The notes: generated by a model from the sequence alone, not told the origin. Shown: positions 34,892 through 43,824, counted from the stretch's first letter. The stretch is 64,000 nucleotides of DNA from an uncultured Clostridia bacterium (GCA_934792465.1 CAKVOK010000010.1:11768-75767); one strand, 5' to 3'. Numbers and translations: made by a program.

Positions 34892-35112
34892 AGTGCAGAA
34901 TGGACAAACTGAGCAAAAGTAAGGCATCGTCCTTGCTTTTGGTACCCGAAGGCGTATGTGTATACGTCGAGAGGCGAAGTTTGTTCATAGCATAAAGCAA
35001 TATTTATTTTAGAAATTCGTTCTTAAACGAATTTCAACATCTGTTTTAATTCATTTTGTGTATTTGGGTATTATCAATTATACTATTATATCGGTATTTT
35101 CTTGCTTTATGC
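34892..35112. repeat. Hairpin-rich intergenic region downstream of clpB
   Basis: About 220 bases between convergent genes with nested stems: GACAAACT with AGTTTGTTC (34903-34910, 34978-34986), CAAAAGTAAGG/CCTTGCTTTTG (34914-34924, 34931-34941), GAAATTCGTT/AACGAATTTC (35012-35021, 35026-35035) and an outer GCATAAAGCAA/TTGCTTTATGC (34990-35000, 35102-35112). No coding potential. Possibly a repeat element or an RNA. Confidence 0.55.
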
Positions 35113-35130
35113 GGTCTGTGCATTTTGCCT

Positions 35131-36588
35131 TTATTCTCGTACACATTTGCAGATGATATGTTTGATTTTGTCTGTTGAAAAAGGAATTTGATTGACGTTG
35201 AAATCGCCGATTTCCACTACGGTAGCGACGGTTTCTGTGTTGTCGTCGCCTGTCGGGACAAGTACGGAATCGCCGACTTTTATGCTTTCATCGTCCGTCA
35301 GATAGCGATATTTTTTCTCGCCGAAATCAAAAGCCACGCTGCACATTATATATTCGGATTTTCTGCGTTTTGCCTTGTCATAATTGAATATATCGCTTGA
35401 ATTATGTGATTTTACAGACTTCGACAGGGCTTTTATAAAATAATCAAACCCTTTCGGAAGACCGGCTTTGTCAAAAGAGCCGGAAATCGTGTATGCCGGC
35501 TTGTTTTCGTAATCGACAGTGATTGTATAAGACCTTGTTTTGCCGGTATTGTCGCAGTGTGTCGGAGTGCCGTCGAAAAGTATTTCATTGCCAAAACGGT
35601 CAAATAAATCTTGTACGCATTTAGCATCTTCGTATTTATGAAAAGCTTTGCAACCCGTTCCGGAATCGAGAGTATGTTCGATTGTACCGTTTTTGCGGTC
35701 GATAATCAGATGTTCGGTCGAGGTTATATCGGAAAGCTTCCATTTGCCGCCGTTTTGCACCGTAAGCTTTTCGATTTTTGTATAATCCAAGGTGATTTTG
35801 TTTATTACATCGGCTTTGAAATTCCCGTCGAACAAATAAAGACTTTCCATGCCGAGGATTTCTCGTAAGCTGTCTGACAAATCCTTGAAATCATTGTTTA
35901 AAGGACCTTGAAATTTATATGTTATATCGTCATTGTCGGTAAGCTCGAGCTGCCAGTTGTCAATATCCGATGAAAATACATTGCTGTATTTGCCGATGAA
36001 ACGTGATGTCAAAATTTCAAATAAACGCTCTGATGCCGCATTGTCTATATTAAAGTTTTTTACTCTCGCCTTTTCGTAGTTTTCGCCGTATCGGTTAGAG
36101 GTGCAGCCGTCGAAATATACGCTGCCGCCTTTGTCAATTGCGATATGCTGAACAATCTTGATATTCGGAGAGTGGGAATGAAGGTTTGAAACAATGCGAA
36201 TCGTCTTCAGATTGCCATGAAAAGCGGTTATATTGTCCTCCGTGAGTGCCGCAAGTCTGAAAAGTGCAAGAGCAAACCATGCACGGTTTTCAAAGGATAC
36301 AATCTCGGAGGCTGTGCTGTGTGCAAAAGACTTCCATTGAGAATGTATCGCCGACCCAAGCAGCTGTATATCCGTTACACTGTTTATGATTTCATAAAGC
36401 TTGGTGTATTTTGCGGCGTCATGTCCGTATTTTTGAAAGAAGGAATGTCCGTAGTCTGCGGTAAATCCGATAGCGTCGCATTCGTTCGCCGGCCGATTGT
36501 CGGTTAATTCTTCATACCCGGTATCGGGGTTGCGGAATTTGTCGCACCACTTTACGGCAAAATCGTGTATTTGTTTCATATCTGCCAT
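35131..36588 (-). CDS. Conserved protein of unknown function, 485 residues
   Basis: No signal peptide or membrane segment. The N terminus (KQIHDFAVKWCDKFRNPDTG, then GHSFFQKYGHDAAK) resembles a conserved but uncharacterised Clostridia domain. The C-terminal 65 residues (YLTDDESIKVGDSVLVPTG...ATVVEIGDF) look like a small beta-barrel found at the end of other hypothetical proteins. The middle (160-410) has alternating strands and no catalytic motif that I recognise. AAAGGA precedes the start. It lies 30 nt after an XRE regulator in the same operon, so it may be an effector under its control. Confidence 0.65.
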   Translation of the reverse strand: MADMKQIHDFAVKWCDKFRNPDTGYEELTDNRPANECDAIGFTADYGHSFFQKYGHDAAKYTKLYEIINSVTDIQLLGSAIHSQWKSFAHSTASEIVSFENRAWFALALFRLAALTEDNITAFHGNLKTIRIVSNLHSHSPNIKIVQHIAIDKGGSVYFDGCTSNRYGENYEKARVKNFNIDNAASERLFEILTSRFIGKYSNVFSSDIDNWQLELTDNDDITYKFQGPLNNDFKDLSDSLREILGMESLYLFDGNFKADVINKITLDYTKIEKLTVQNGGKWKLSDITSTEHLIIDRKNGTIEHTLDSGTGCKAFHKYEDAKCVQDLFDRFGNEILFDGTPTHCDNTGKTRSYTITVDYENKPAYTISGSFDKAGLPKGFDYFIKALSKSVKSHNSSDIFNYDKAKRRKSEYIMCSVAFDFGEKKYRYLTDDESIKVGDSVLVPTGDDNTETVATVVEIGDFNVNQIPFSTDKIKHIICKCVRE

Positions 36589-36618
36589 ATTTATACATTC
36601 CTTTCTTTTGTATTCTTA

Positions 36619-36933
36619 TTACTTGGTATTCTCAAGTCCGAGTAAAATGTTTACGGCACGCTGCAAATCGGAATGTTCGTGGTATGCCGATATGAGTTTT
36701 CTTTCCTGTGATGTTAATTCATTCTTGTCGAGATGAATATCGAGAAGTTCGCTCGGAGATACGTTCAGGGCGATGCATATGCCGGAGAGTAAATCGACGT
36801 CCGGCCGGTTAAGGCCTTGTTCCCAATTTGATACACGGCTGCTTGATACTCCTATTTTTTCGGCAAGTTGTTTTTGTGACATATTGTTTTCCTTGCGATA
36901 TTTACATATCCGCTTGCCAATCTCATAGCTCAT
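36619..36933 (-). CDS. XRE family transcriptional regulator
   Basis: 104 residues from ATG 36933, with GAGGAG eight bases upstream. The helix-turn-helix is complete: RICKYRKENNMSQKQLAEKIGVSSSRVSNWEQGLNRPDV (residues about 7-46, quoted in two halves: RICKYRKENNMSQ and KQLAEKIGVSSSRVSNWEQG). A short helical tail follows. It heads the two-gene operon with the 485-residue unknown and is divergent from a second XRE gene. Confidence 0.9.
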   Translation of the reverse strand: MSYEIGKRICKYRKENNMSQKQLAEKIGVSSSRVSNWEQGLNRPDVDLLSGICIALNVSPSELLDIHLDKNELTSQERKLISAYHEHSDLQRAVNILLGLENTK

Positions 36934-36954
36934 TAACATCACTCCTCATATTTT

Positions 36955-36983
36955 AGTATATCAAAAATTCTCTAAAAAGTCAA
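36955..36983 (-). promoter_or_regulatory. Promoter of the XRE/unknown operon (minus strand)
   Basis: On the minus strand TTGACT (36983-36978), 17-nt spacer, TATACT (36960-36955). Confidence 0.8.
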
Positions 36984-37012
36984 TGAAACTACAAAATTTT
37001 GTGAAAAAAACC

Positions 37013-37064
37013 TTGACAAAACAGGAAAACTGTTGTATAATGAAAATATAACAGAAATGCTGTT
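37013..37064 (+). promoter_or_regulatory. Promoter with twin AACAG-N5-CTGTT operators
   Basis: TTGACA (37013-37018), 17-nt spacer, TATAAT (37036-37041). AACAG-GAAAA-CTGTT (37020-37034) lies between the boxes and AACAG-AAATG-CTGTT (37050-37064) just after the -10. Their centres are exactly 30 bp apart, so two XRE dimers would sit on the same face of the helix. Confidence 0.8.
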
Positions 37065-37090
37065 TTGTGTAAAGAGGGGGGTTGCACCTT

Positions 37091-37300
37091 ATGCGTGTAT
37101 ATGAAAAAGTAAAAGAATACATAAAAAAACACGGAATTAAACAAACGGCAATAGCAAAGAAATGCGGAATGGAACCAAGCACACTAAGCTCTATATTGAA
37201 CGGGAAGCGCAAGATGTATGCGGACGATTTAAAAGCGATTTGTTTTGCGCTGAACGTCAGTCCGGAAATATTTGTTGATTTTGAAAAAAAGAGTGCCTGA
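37091..37300 (+). CDS. Small XRE family regulator heading the zinc-ribbon operon
   Basis: 69 residues from ATG 37091, nine bases after GAGGGGGG. It is little more than one helix-turn-helix (KQTAIAKKCGMEPSTLSSIL, then GKRKMYADDLKAICFALNVS). The stop is 13 nt before the first zinc-ribbon membrane protein. Twin operators in its promoter suggest autorepression. Its ligand or trigger is unknown. Confidence 0.9.
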   Translation: MRVYEKVKEYIKKHGIKQTAIAKKCGMEPSTLSSILNGKRKMYADDLKAICFALNVSPEIFVDFEKKSA

Positions 37301-37313
37301 GGGGGAATGAAAA

Positions 37314-37841
37314 ATGAATAAATATTGCAGCAAATGCGGGAAGCCTGTAGAAGACGGCAGCTCCTTTTGCAAAAACTGCGGTGCGAAAATACCATATGAA
37401 TCAAACTTTGCTTATGCCGGCGAGTATTATGTACCGTACAGAAAAACGCCTACGCAGACGCTTGCGGACAGGGAAAGAGCCTCTGCTGTTGTATGGACTG
37501 TTGTGGCAGGCTTGCAGGGGATTATAGCCTTGCTGACGATAAGCGAATTGTCATTGATCGGAAGCCTTATAGGAATACCTCTTGCATGGGGTGGGTTGCT
37601 TATGTTGGCACTTGCTTCATACAATGCGTACGGTGCGTATTGTTCTTTCAGACGTGTGAAGCGTGTTTTGGAACGCAGACGGGGGATTGTATGGGAATAC
37701 GATAAAATGCTGGTAACAAGCATCGTGTTTATTGTTTTGAATGTAATCTTCGGAGCGGTAATAGGCGTAGCCGGAGCAGTATTTGATTTGTTCAACAGAT
37801 ATTATGCATTGAACAATGCACAGTATCTTGAGGATAATTGA
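37314..37841 (+). CDS. Zinc-ribbon membrane protein 1
   Basis: 175 residues. The N terminus holds a zinc ribbon (CSKCGKPVEDGSSFCKNCG, residues 5-23). Two hydrophobic hairpins follow (about 60-100 and 130-165). A cytoplasmic zinc ribbon anchored by a four-helix membrane part is a common but uncharacterised architecture in Clostridia. It is the first of four zinc-ribbon proteins in this operon. Confidence 0.75.
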   Translation: MNKYCSKCGKPVEDGSSFCKNCGAKIPYESNFAYAGEYYVPYRKTPTQTLADRERASAVVWTVVAGLQGIIALLTISELSLIGSLIGIPLAWGGLLMLALASYNAYGAYCSFRRVKRVLERRRGIVWEYDKMLVTSIVFIVLNVIFGAVIGVAGAVFDLFNRYYALNNAQYLEDN

Positions 37842-37869
37842 TATTAAAAACGAAAGGGGGTAAATAGAT

Positions 37870-38442
37870 ATGTTTTGTATGCATTGTGGGAAAGAACTGC
37901 TTGACGGCAGCAAATTTTGCAGAAATTGCGGAAAAGCCGTAGACGGCGAAAATGTAAATCAGCAGCCGCAGAGTCAATACGGAAATCAAGTATATCAACC
38001 TGCATACCATCCGTATATTCCGCAGAAAAATATTGTTCAGCAGCTTTCGGCAAAGATAAAAACCGAAGCCGTTATATGGCTTGTGATAGCTTGTATTCAA
38101 TATATTCTCGGCATCGTCAATATAGCGATCGGCGCAGACAGCTATGACGGAGAGTTTTTGATTACATACGGTATTTTCATTATTTTAATTGCTGTTATAA
38201 ATACCGTTTCGAGTGTTCGTGATTTTACGTACAGCACACAGATTTTGAACGAGCCGGTAGGGATAATTGCAAAATACGAGCCTGTGGGAGGAGTTGTCGC
38301 AACTCTTATTTATAATATAATTTTCGGCGGAATAATAGGCGTTGCAGGTTCGGTTTACGCTTTTATAATACGCAATTTTGTTTTATCAAACCAAATACAA
38401 TTTGCGCAAATAGAGCAGCAGCATTCTACCCTGAGCAATTAA
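37870..38442 (+). CDS. Zinc-ribbon membrane protein 2
   Basis: 190 residues. Zinc ribbon CMHCGKELLDGSKFCRNCG (residues 3-21), a Gln/Pro/Tyr-rich linker (about 30-60), then four hydrophobic segments including IYNIIFGGIIGVAGSVYAFI. The C-terminal part is clearly related to protein 1 (VFIVLNVIFGAVIGVAGAVF), so the two are paralogues. Ribosome site AAAGGGGG. Confidence 0.75.
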   Translation: MFCMHCGKELLDGSKFCRNCGKAVDGENVNQQPQSQYGNQVYQPAYHPYIPQKNIVQQLSAKIKTEAVIWLVIACIQYILGIVNIAIGADSYDGEFLITYGIFIILIAVINTVSSVRDFTYSTQILNEPVGIIAKYEPVGGVVATLIYNIIFGGIIGVAGSVYAFIIRNFVLSNQIQFAQIEQQHSTLSN

Positions 38443-38487
38443 AAAGGCTTGTATCACAAATAAATATACGAAAGGTGGTAAATAATT

Positions 38488-40212
38488 GTGTTTTGTACAA
38501 AATGCGGAAACGAAAATCCGGACAATGCCGGATTTTGCCTGAATTGCGGAAATCCGCTGAATGGCGGGCAGGCTGCATATCCGCAAAACAATCCGGCATA
38601 CGGACGGCAGGAATATGCGGAAAACGCAAGAATACTGCGAGAGCAAAAAATAGCGGCACAAGAAAGAAGAACACAAAGACGGGAAAAATTCATCGCCGTA
38701 TTATGGCTTATTTCCGGTATATTGCAGATTTTATTGGGTATAGGGCAAATAGTGGAAAGAATCTATTACGGACTGTCATTCATGGATGATAGGATTTTGC
38801 AGTACGCCTGTATATCAAAGCTGCTGTCCGGCGGAGGACTTATTATAATGGGTCTTATTTCTATAGCGTTTTTTTTGCGGATGGGCAAAAAAACGCAAGT
38901 TTGTAAAAAAATATATATGCCGGTGATGATGTGTGTTTTGCAGATTATTTTTATTTCTTCCAGCTTGATACAGATAGGTTATTCGCTCGGTCCATTAATG
39001 CCATTTTATTATGAAATTTATTCATTATTGTCTGGTAATATTAGTAAAGTATTTGAATACGGCAGTAATATTGTTACGGCAGTTATATGTATGCTCCCTA
39101 TTTTTTCGGCTGTTATGGAATTTATAAATATATCGTGCCGAAAAAGCAAGGCAGAAACACCCAAAGGTCACAATCGGTTAATTGCATCGGCGCTTTTCTT
39201 GGCAGCTTGCCTCATAATTACGTCTGTCGCATCATATTCTTTGTGGCAATATAAATATAATATTTATCTGAAAGAAGAAGAAAGGATTGGGCAGGTTGTT
39301 TCAAGCGGAAGTTTGAATGATTATCCGAACAGAGTTATAGGTCAGTCGCTGGATAATTATATGCAAAGTATAGATTCGGACAAACTCAATACCTACGTTA
39401 ATAATTATTATTATGCAGCCAACGATCCCGAAAGATTATACTGTTCCAAAGAAATATCATACCATGCTTCACCGGAAGATAATCGTTACATTGAAAGATG
39501 GCTTCGATACTCTTCTTCCTCCGAAGAACTTCAAGACGGTAGTCAAGAAACCGAAATTTATATTACATTTTGCATAAATGAGGCAAAAAATTCAATTAAT
39601 ATTACAAACGTTAAGATAGACGGTAAAGATCTTGACGATGCGCAGCGTGAAAAATGGATAAAGAAGTATATAGGCGGGCAGGAGGATTGGTATTTGAAAA
39701 ACCGCGGAGAAAGGTATATGGAAGATGGGGCATATATATCTGATGACGAAGTATTTTATATTGCACCGGACTATAAATTTAAGACAACAACTGTATTTAA
39801 AAACTCCGGTTATAAAGAAGTAGAAGCGTATGACATATCATATGATGGGGAAAGGCTGTGGCTGAAAGTCGAGTCAACCGACGAGAATGGCAAAAGTTCA
39901 TATTACTGGATTCCGAAAGATGCGTATAAAGACAAATACAGAAGCAGCTATACGTCAGGAGGCACATATTCTGATTTGGAGTTGCTCGGGCAGAGATATT
40001 ATAGAGACGGTGTTTATGTATCTAACACAGATAGGTTATATACATTGCCCTACTCAGGCAAGTCTTGCCTAGTAAAGTTTGATACCTCCGGGACAAAAGA
40101 TGTGTATGACTATATAGTGAAAGAAGGGAAGCTATGGTTAAAATTAAAAGAAACAATAGACGGTCAAACATCATATTACTGGATTCCGAAAACAGAAAGC
40201 GGTTTGTCGTAA
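38488..40212 (+). CDS. Zinc-ribbon membrane protein 3 with duplicated extracytoplasmic repeats
   Basis: 574 residues, GTG start after AAAGGTGG. Zinc ribbon CTKCGNENPDNAGFCLNCG (residues 3-21), then about five to six hydrophobic segments (70-260), then a large polar region. The C-terminal part has two related repeats: residues about 405-480 and 490-570, each with Tyr-rich lead (YMEDGAYISDDEVFYI and YYRDGVYVSNTDRLYT), LWLK and a closing SSYYWIP or TSYYWIP. These may be beta modules outside the cell that sense a ligand while the zinc ribbon stays inside. I recognise no named family. Confidence 0.7.
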   Translation: MFCTKCGNENPDNAGFCLNCGNPLNGGQAAYPQNNPAYGRQEYAENARILREQKIAAQERRTQRREKFIAVLWLISGILQILLGIGQIVERIYYGLSFMDDRILQYACISKLLSGGGLIIMGLISIAFFLRMGKKTQVCKKIYMPVMMCVLQIIFISSSLIQIGYSLGPLMPFYYEIYSLLSGNISKVFEYGSNIVTAVICMLPIFSAVMEFINISCRKSKAETPKGHNRLIASALFLAACLIITSVASYSLWQYKYNIYLKEEERIGQVVSSGSLNDYPNRVIGQSLDNYMQSIDSDKLNTYVNNYYYAANDPERLYCSKEISYHASPEDNRYIERWLRYSSSSEELQDGSQETEIYITFCINEAKNSINITNVKIDGKDLDDAQREKWIKKYIGGQEDWYLKNRGERYMEDGAYISDDEVFYIAPDYKFKTTTVFKNSGYKEVEAYDISYDGERLWLKVESTDENGKSSYYWIPKDAYKDKYRSSYTSGGTYSDLELLGQRYYRDGVYVSNTDRLYTLPYSGKSCLVKFDTSGTKDVYDYIVKEGKLWLKLKETIDGQTSYYWIPKTESGLS

Positions 40213-40269
40213 TATAATGCCTATCAGATTATATGAAATTAAAACCTTAAGAAAAGGGGAAATGAAAAA

Positions 40270-40791
40270 ATGAACATATGTAAAAGTTGCGGAAATGAAA
40301 TTGGTGAAAATGAGAAGTTTTGCCGGAAATGCGGTGCTGCCGCAGAAGTACAGACTGATTATCAGAATACATATGCAGTGCAGGGAAGTGCGCCGTATAG
40401 GACAAAAAGCGAACTGACGGCGGCACACAAATATTTTATGATAAAGTTTAAAAGAATATTGGCGCTCGTAATGATGGTTCTTACGGCAGGAGCAATTGTA
40501 GCCGGTTTGATGTCAATAGCTCCGCTGAACAGTAATTATAAATCGGCACTTGCTCACGGAAGCAGTATTTCATATATTGAATCTGTCGGCGGCAAAACGC
40601 TGGAAGAAGCGTATTACAAGGATTACGGCAAATATTTGGAAAACGAAGCTGCAATCTCGTATACAACGGCTTGTCTTGTCAGCGGAATTTATCAGACCGT
40701 GCTGCTTATTCTGTTGTTATATTGGGTTTACTTATTCATGGAATCATCATTCAAAAAGCAACTTTACGAAGAAACCGGAGAGATAGAATAA
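40270..40791 (+). CDS. Zinc-ribbon membrane protein 4
   Basis: 173 residues. Zinc ribbon CKSCGNEIGENEKFCRKCG (residues 4-22), one hydrophobic segment at about 58-78, a roughly 55-residue extracytoplasmic loop and a second segment at about 140-160. The topology differs from the other three, so this is not a simple tandem duplicate. Last gene of the XRE-led operon. Confidence 0.72.
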   Translation: MNICKSCGNEIGENEKFCRKCGAAAEVQTDYQNTYAVQGSAPYRTKSELTAAHKYFMIKFKRILALVMMVLTAGAIVAGLMSIAPLNSNYKSALAHGSSISYIESVGGKTLEEAYYKDYGKYLENEAAISYTTACLVSGIYQTVLLILLLYWVYLFMESSFKKQLYEETGEIE

Positions 40792-40813
40792 CAGGAAAGG
40801 CAATATATACACA

Positions 40814-40876
40814 ACACGGAACGACAGCTGTTTTGAACCGATACAAATGAGGTTCGGCAAGCCGGACGTTCCGTGT
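40814..40876. terminator. Branched hairpin between convergent genes
   Basis: ACACGGAACG (40814-40823) and CGTTCCGTGT (40867-40876) form a perfect outer stem enclosing GAACC/GGTTC and CGGC/GCCG stems. It may end both transcripts, although no clean T-run follows. Confidence 0.55.
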
Positions 40877-40895
40877 CGCTGTTCTGCATATATTA

Positions 40896-41132
40896 CTAAA
40901 CTTTATGTGCAGTAATAATCGTATAGCTGTATGCATTTACGGTAATCACACAATCGGGCGTGTGCACATACCAATTTTTCCCACGCCGTTCAATCGAAAC
41001 GGCGTGATTTAATATGCGGTCTTTGCACCATTCTGCGGGATTATCCGTATCGATATAGAGATTGCGCCGTATGCGCTTAGCACCGAGTTCCGTTGTATGA
41101 AGCTTTTCGATATTGCATATTAATTCGTTCAT
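40896..41132 (-). CDS. DUF3781-like small protein
   Basis: 78 residues from ATG 41132. The sequence KLHTTELGAKRIRRNL followed by DTDNPAEWCKDRIL and NWYVHTPDCVITVNAYSYTI fits the DUF3781 family, whose function is unknown. No signal peptide or membrane helix. An AAAGG site precedes the start. It lies 39 nt after the folD stop and may be cotranscribed with it. Confidence 0.78.
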   Translation of the reverse strand: MNELICNIEKLHTTELGAKRIRRNLYIDTDNPAEWCKDRILNHAVSIERRGKNWYVHTPDCVITVNAYSYTIITAHKV

Positions 41133-41171
41133 GATTCCGACCTTTCGGTGAAAAAGCATTTTTAATAATTG

Positions 41172-42014
41172 TTATTTCCTCATTTGAGCCGCTTTGACCG
41201 TATTTTTCATAAGCATTGCAATCGTCATCGGGCCTACGCCGCCGGGAACGGGGGTGATAGCACCTGCGATTTCCTTTACGTTTTCAAAATCAACGTCGCC
41301 GCAAAGCTTTCCCTCTGCGTTTCTGTTCATTCCGACGTCAATGACAACCGCTCCGGGTTTTACCATATCGGCGGTTATAATATTTTCTTTTCCCACTGCT
41401 GCAACGATTATATCCGCACGCAGACATTCTTCTTTCAGATTAGCTGTTTTTGAATGGCAAACCGTAACCGTTCCGTTTTGGTGAAGCAGCAGCATTGCCT
41501 GCGGTTTGCCGACTATATTGCTTCTGCCGACAACTACGCAGTGTTTTCCGGCAACGTCTATTCCGCTTTCTTTTATCAGCTCCATAACGCCTGCCGGAGT
41601 ACACGGCAGAAAATCATAATCGCCTATCATGATTTTGCCTACGTTGACGGGGTGGAATGCGTCAACGTCTTTATTCACGCTTATTCTGTTTATTACGGCT
41701 TTTTCGTCAAGATGCTTCGGCAGCGGCAGCTGCACCAATATTCCGTCTGTGTTTTCCGATTCGTTCAATGTATCTATCAGCTCTTCCAGCTGTTCCTGCG
41801 TTGTTTCCTCCGGCAAAACATATTCCGACGATATCATTCCGACCTCTTCGCAGGCACGCTTTTTGTTGCGCACGTATACCTTTGAAGCGGGGTCGTTTCC
41901 CACAAGCACCACCGCAAGGCAAGGTTTAATGCCTTTTTCTTTTAACGCTTCCACTTCTTTCGCCGCTTCTGCTTTTATTCTTGCCGAAACCTTTTTTCCG
42001 TCTAAAATCATCAT
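41172..42014 (-). CDS. folD: Bifunctional methylenetetrahydrofolate dehydrogenase/methenyltetrahydrofolate cyclohydrolase
   Basis: 280 residues, full length. Signatures of FolD are evident: VYVRNKKRACEEVGM with the catalytic Lys (about 55), DGILVQLPLPKHL (about 95), the NADP-binding GRSNIVGKPQAMLL (about 165) and PVPGGVGPMTIAML near the end. It makes 10-formyl-tetrahydrofolate for purine and methionine metabolism. ATG 42014 has GGAGG at eight bases. Its first 29 codons lie inside the 3' end of the radical SAM gene, an 89-nt same-strand overlap. Confidence 0.96.
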   Translation of the reverse strand: MMILDGKKVSARIKAEAAKEVEALKEKGIKPCLAVVLVGNDPASKVYVRNKKRACEEVGMISSEYVLPEETTQEQLEELIDTLNESENTDGILVQLPLPKHLDEKAVINRISVNKDVDAFHPVNVGKIMIGDYDFLPCTPAGVMELIKESGIDVAGKHCVVVGRSNIVGKPQAMLLLHQNGTVTVCHSKTANLKEECLRADIIVAAVGKENIITADMVKPGAVVIDVGMNRNAEGKLCGDVDFENVKEIAGAITPVPGGVGPMTIAMLMKNTVKAAQMRK

Positions 42015-43824
42015 TTTTTATACCTCCGTTATTTTCCGGTCTTACAAGACACGTGTTTTTATATCCTATTAAATCTTCTCGCCCGGCGAGCCTGAGCGCT
42101 TTGCGCACAAGGTCGGCATTTTCCGGACGGGTAAATTGCAAAAGTGCTCTTTGCATACGCTTTTCTTCTTTTGATTTCGCAACATATACCTCCGTCATTG
42201 TACGTGGGTCAAGTCCCGTGTAGTACATACAAGTTGATATTGTTCCGGGAGTCGGGTAAAAATCCTGCACCTGCTGAGGATTCAAATGCTCTTTTTTCAG
42301 ATATTGCGCCAGAGTTACCGCCGATTTGAGCGTGCTTCCGGGGTGGCTCGACATCAGATACGGTACGAGATATTGCTCTTTGCCTATCTCTTTATTGATT
42401 CTGTAATATTTTTCGCAGAATTTGTTGTATACTTCCACCTTGGGTTTGCCCATTTTGCTCAAAACCTCCGGGCAGACGTGTTCGGGCGCAACTTTCAGCT
42501 GCCCGCTTATGTGATGCTCGCACAGCTCATACAAAAATTCATCGGATTTATCCGCCATTATATAGTCAAATCTAAGTCCAGAACGGACGAATACTTTTTT
42601 GACGCCCTGAATCGCACGAAGCTTCCGCAAAAGTTCCAGGTAATCCTTGTGTGATACGTCCATATTCGGGCATACGTCCGGATATAGACACTGACGGTTT
42701 TCGCATACGCCGAATTTAAGCTGCTTTTTGCAGGCGGGAAATCTGAAATTTGCGGACGGTCCGCCAACGTCATGGATATATCCTTTGAAATCGGGGTGTC
42801 GGACAAGCTTTTCCGCTTCCGCAATAATTGATTCGTGGCTTCTGCTTTGCACGATTCTGCCCTGGTGAAACGCCAGCGCACAGAAATTGCAGCCGCCGAA
42901 GCAGCCTCTTGCGCTTATCAGGCTGAACTGTACTTCGTTTATAGCCGGAACACCGCCGTATTTTTCGTACATCGGGTGGTATCGGCGCTCAAACGGAAGT
43001 GAGAATACTTCGTCAAGTTCTTCCCTTGAAAGAGGCATTTGCGGCTTGTTCTGCACAAGGTATCTTCCGGCACATTCCTGCACCACTGTTTTTCCCCGTA
43101 TCGGGTCGTTATTTTTATACTGAATACGGACAGAATCCGCATATTTGCGTTTGTCGCTTTTAACTTCTTTGAATGACGGACATTCTTCGTAATCGATTAT
43201 GCCGTCGAGGGTTTTTGCTATATATGCCGTGCCGTCGAGATATGTAATCTGCGATACGTCATACCCGGCATTAAGTGCGTCGGCATATTCTGCGATACAC
43301 CGCTCGCCCATGCCGTACATCAGAAGGTCTGCGCCGCAGTCGAAAAGTATCGAACGGCGCACATTGTTATCCCAGTAATCGTAGTGAGCGTATCTGCGCA
43401 GGCTTGCCTCGATACCGCCTACGGCAATCGGAATATCTCCGTAAGCTTCCCGTATTCTGTTGCAATATACTATAGTCGCCCTATCGGGTCTTTTGCCGGC
43501 AGCACCGCCGGGGCTGTACAAATCCTCACTGCGCCTGTGCTTTGCCACGCTGTAATGTGCGACCATGGTATCTATATTTCCTGCGGAAACCAGAAATCCG
43601 AGCCGAGGTCTGCCGAATCTTTTAAAATCCTCTGCGGATTTAAAATTCGGCTGTGCCAATATTGCCACCTTATATCCGTGCGATTCGAGTACTCTCGACA
43701 GAATCGCCGCCGCAAACGAGGGGTGGTCTACATATGCGTCCCCGCTGACAAAAACGAAATCCGGCTGAACCCAGCCTCTTGCTTCCATATCGCTTGCCGT
43801 AACGGGTAAAAAATTATTTTCCAT
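41926..43824 (-). CDS. YgiQ family radical SAM protein
   Basis: 632 residues. N-terminal half with GGIEASLRRYAHYDYWD (about 140) and then the radical SAM cluster motif RGCFGGCNFCALAFHQGR (about 310). The C-terminal part has LIGYKNTCLVRP as usual, but the frame continues another 35 residues through the start of folD, giving a basic tail (RRKKGFGKNKSRSGERSGSV). The family's reaction is not established. The start overlaps the ftsK stop by 11 nt, so ftsK, ygiQ and folD form one operon. Confidence 0.92.
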   Translation of the reverse strand: MENNFLPVTASDMEARGWVQPDFVFVSGDAYVDHPSFAAAILSRVLESHGYKVAILAQPNFKSAEDFKRFGRPRLGFLVSAGNIDTMVAHYSVAKHRRSEDLYSPGGAAGKRPDRATIVYCNRIREAYGDIPIAVGGIEASLRRYAHYDYWDNNVRRSILFDCGADLLMYGMGERCIAEYADALNAGYDVSQITYLDGTAYIAKTLDGIIDYEECPSFKEVKSDKRKYADSVRIQYKNNDPIRGKTVVQECAGRYLVQNKPQMPLSREELDEVFSLPFERRYHPMYEKYGGVPAINEVQFSLISARGCFGGCNFCALAFHQGRIVQSRSHESIIAEAEKLVRHPDFKGYIHDVGGPSANFRFPACKKQLKFGVCENRQCLYPDVCPNMDVSHKDYLELLRKLRAIQGVKKVFVRSGLRFDYIMADKSDEFLYELCEHHISGQLKVAPEHVCPEVLSKMGKPKVEVYNKFCEKYYRINKEIGKEQYLVPYLMSSHPGSTLKSAVTLAQYLKKEHLNPQQVQDFYPTPGTISTCMYYTGLDPRTMTEVYVAKSKEEKRMQRALLQFTRPENADLVRKALRLAGREDLIGYKNTCLVRPENNGGIKNDDFRRKKGFGKNKSRSGERSGSVKRKRH

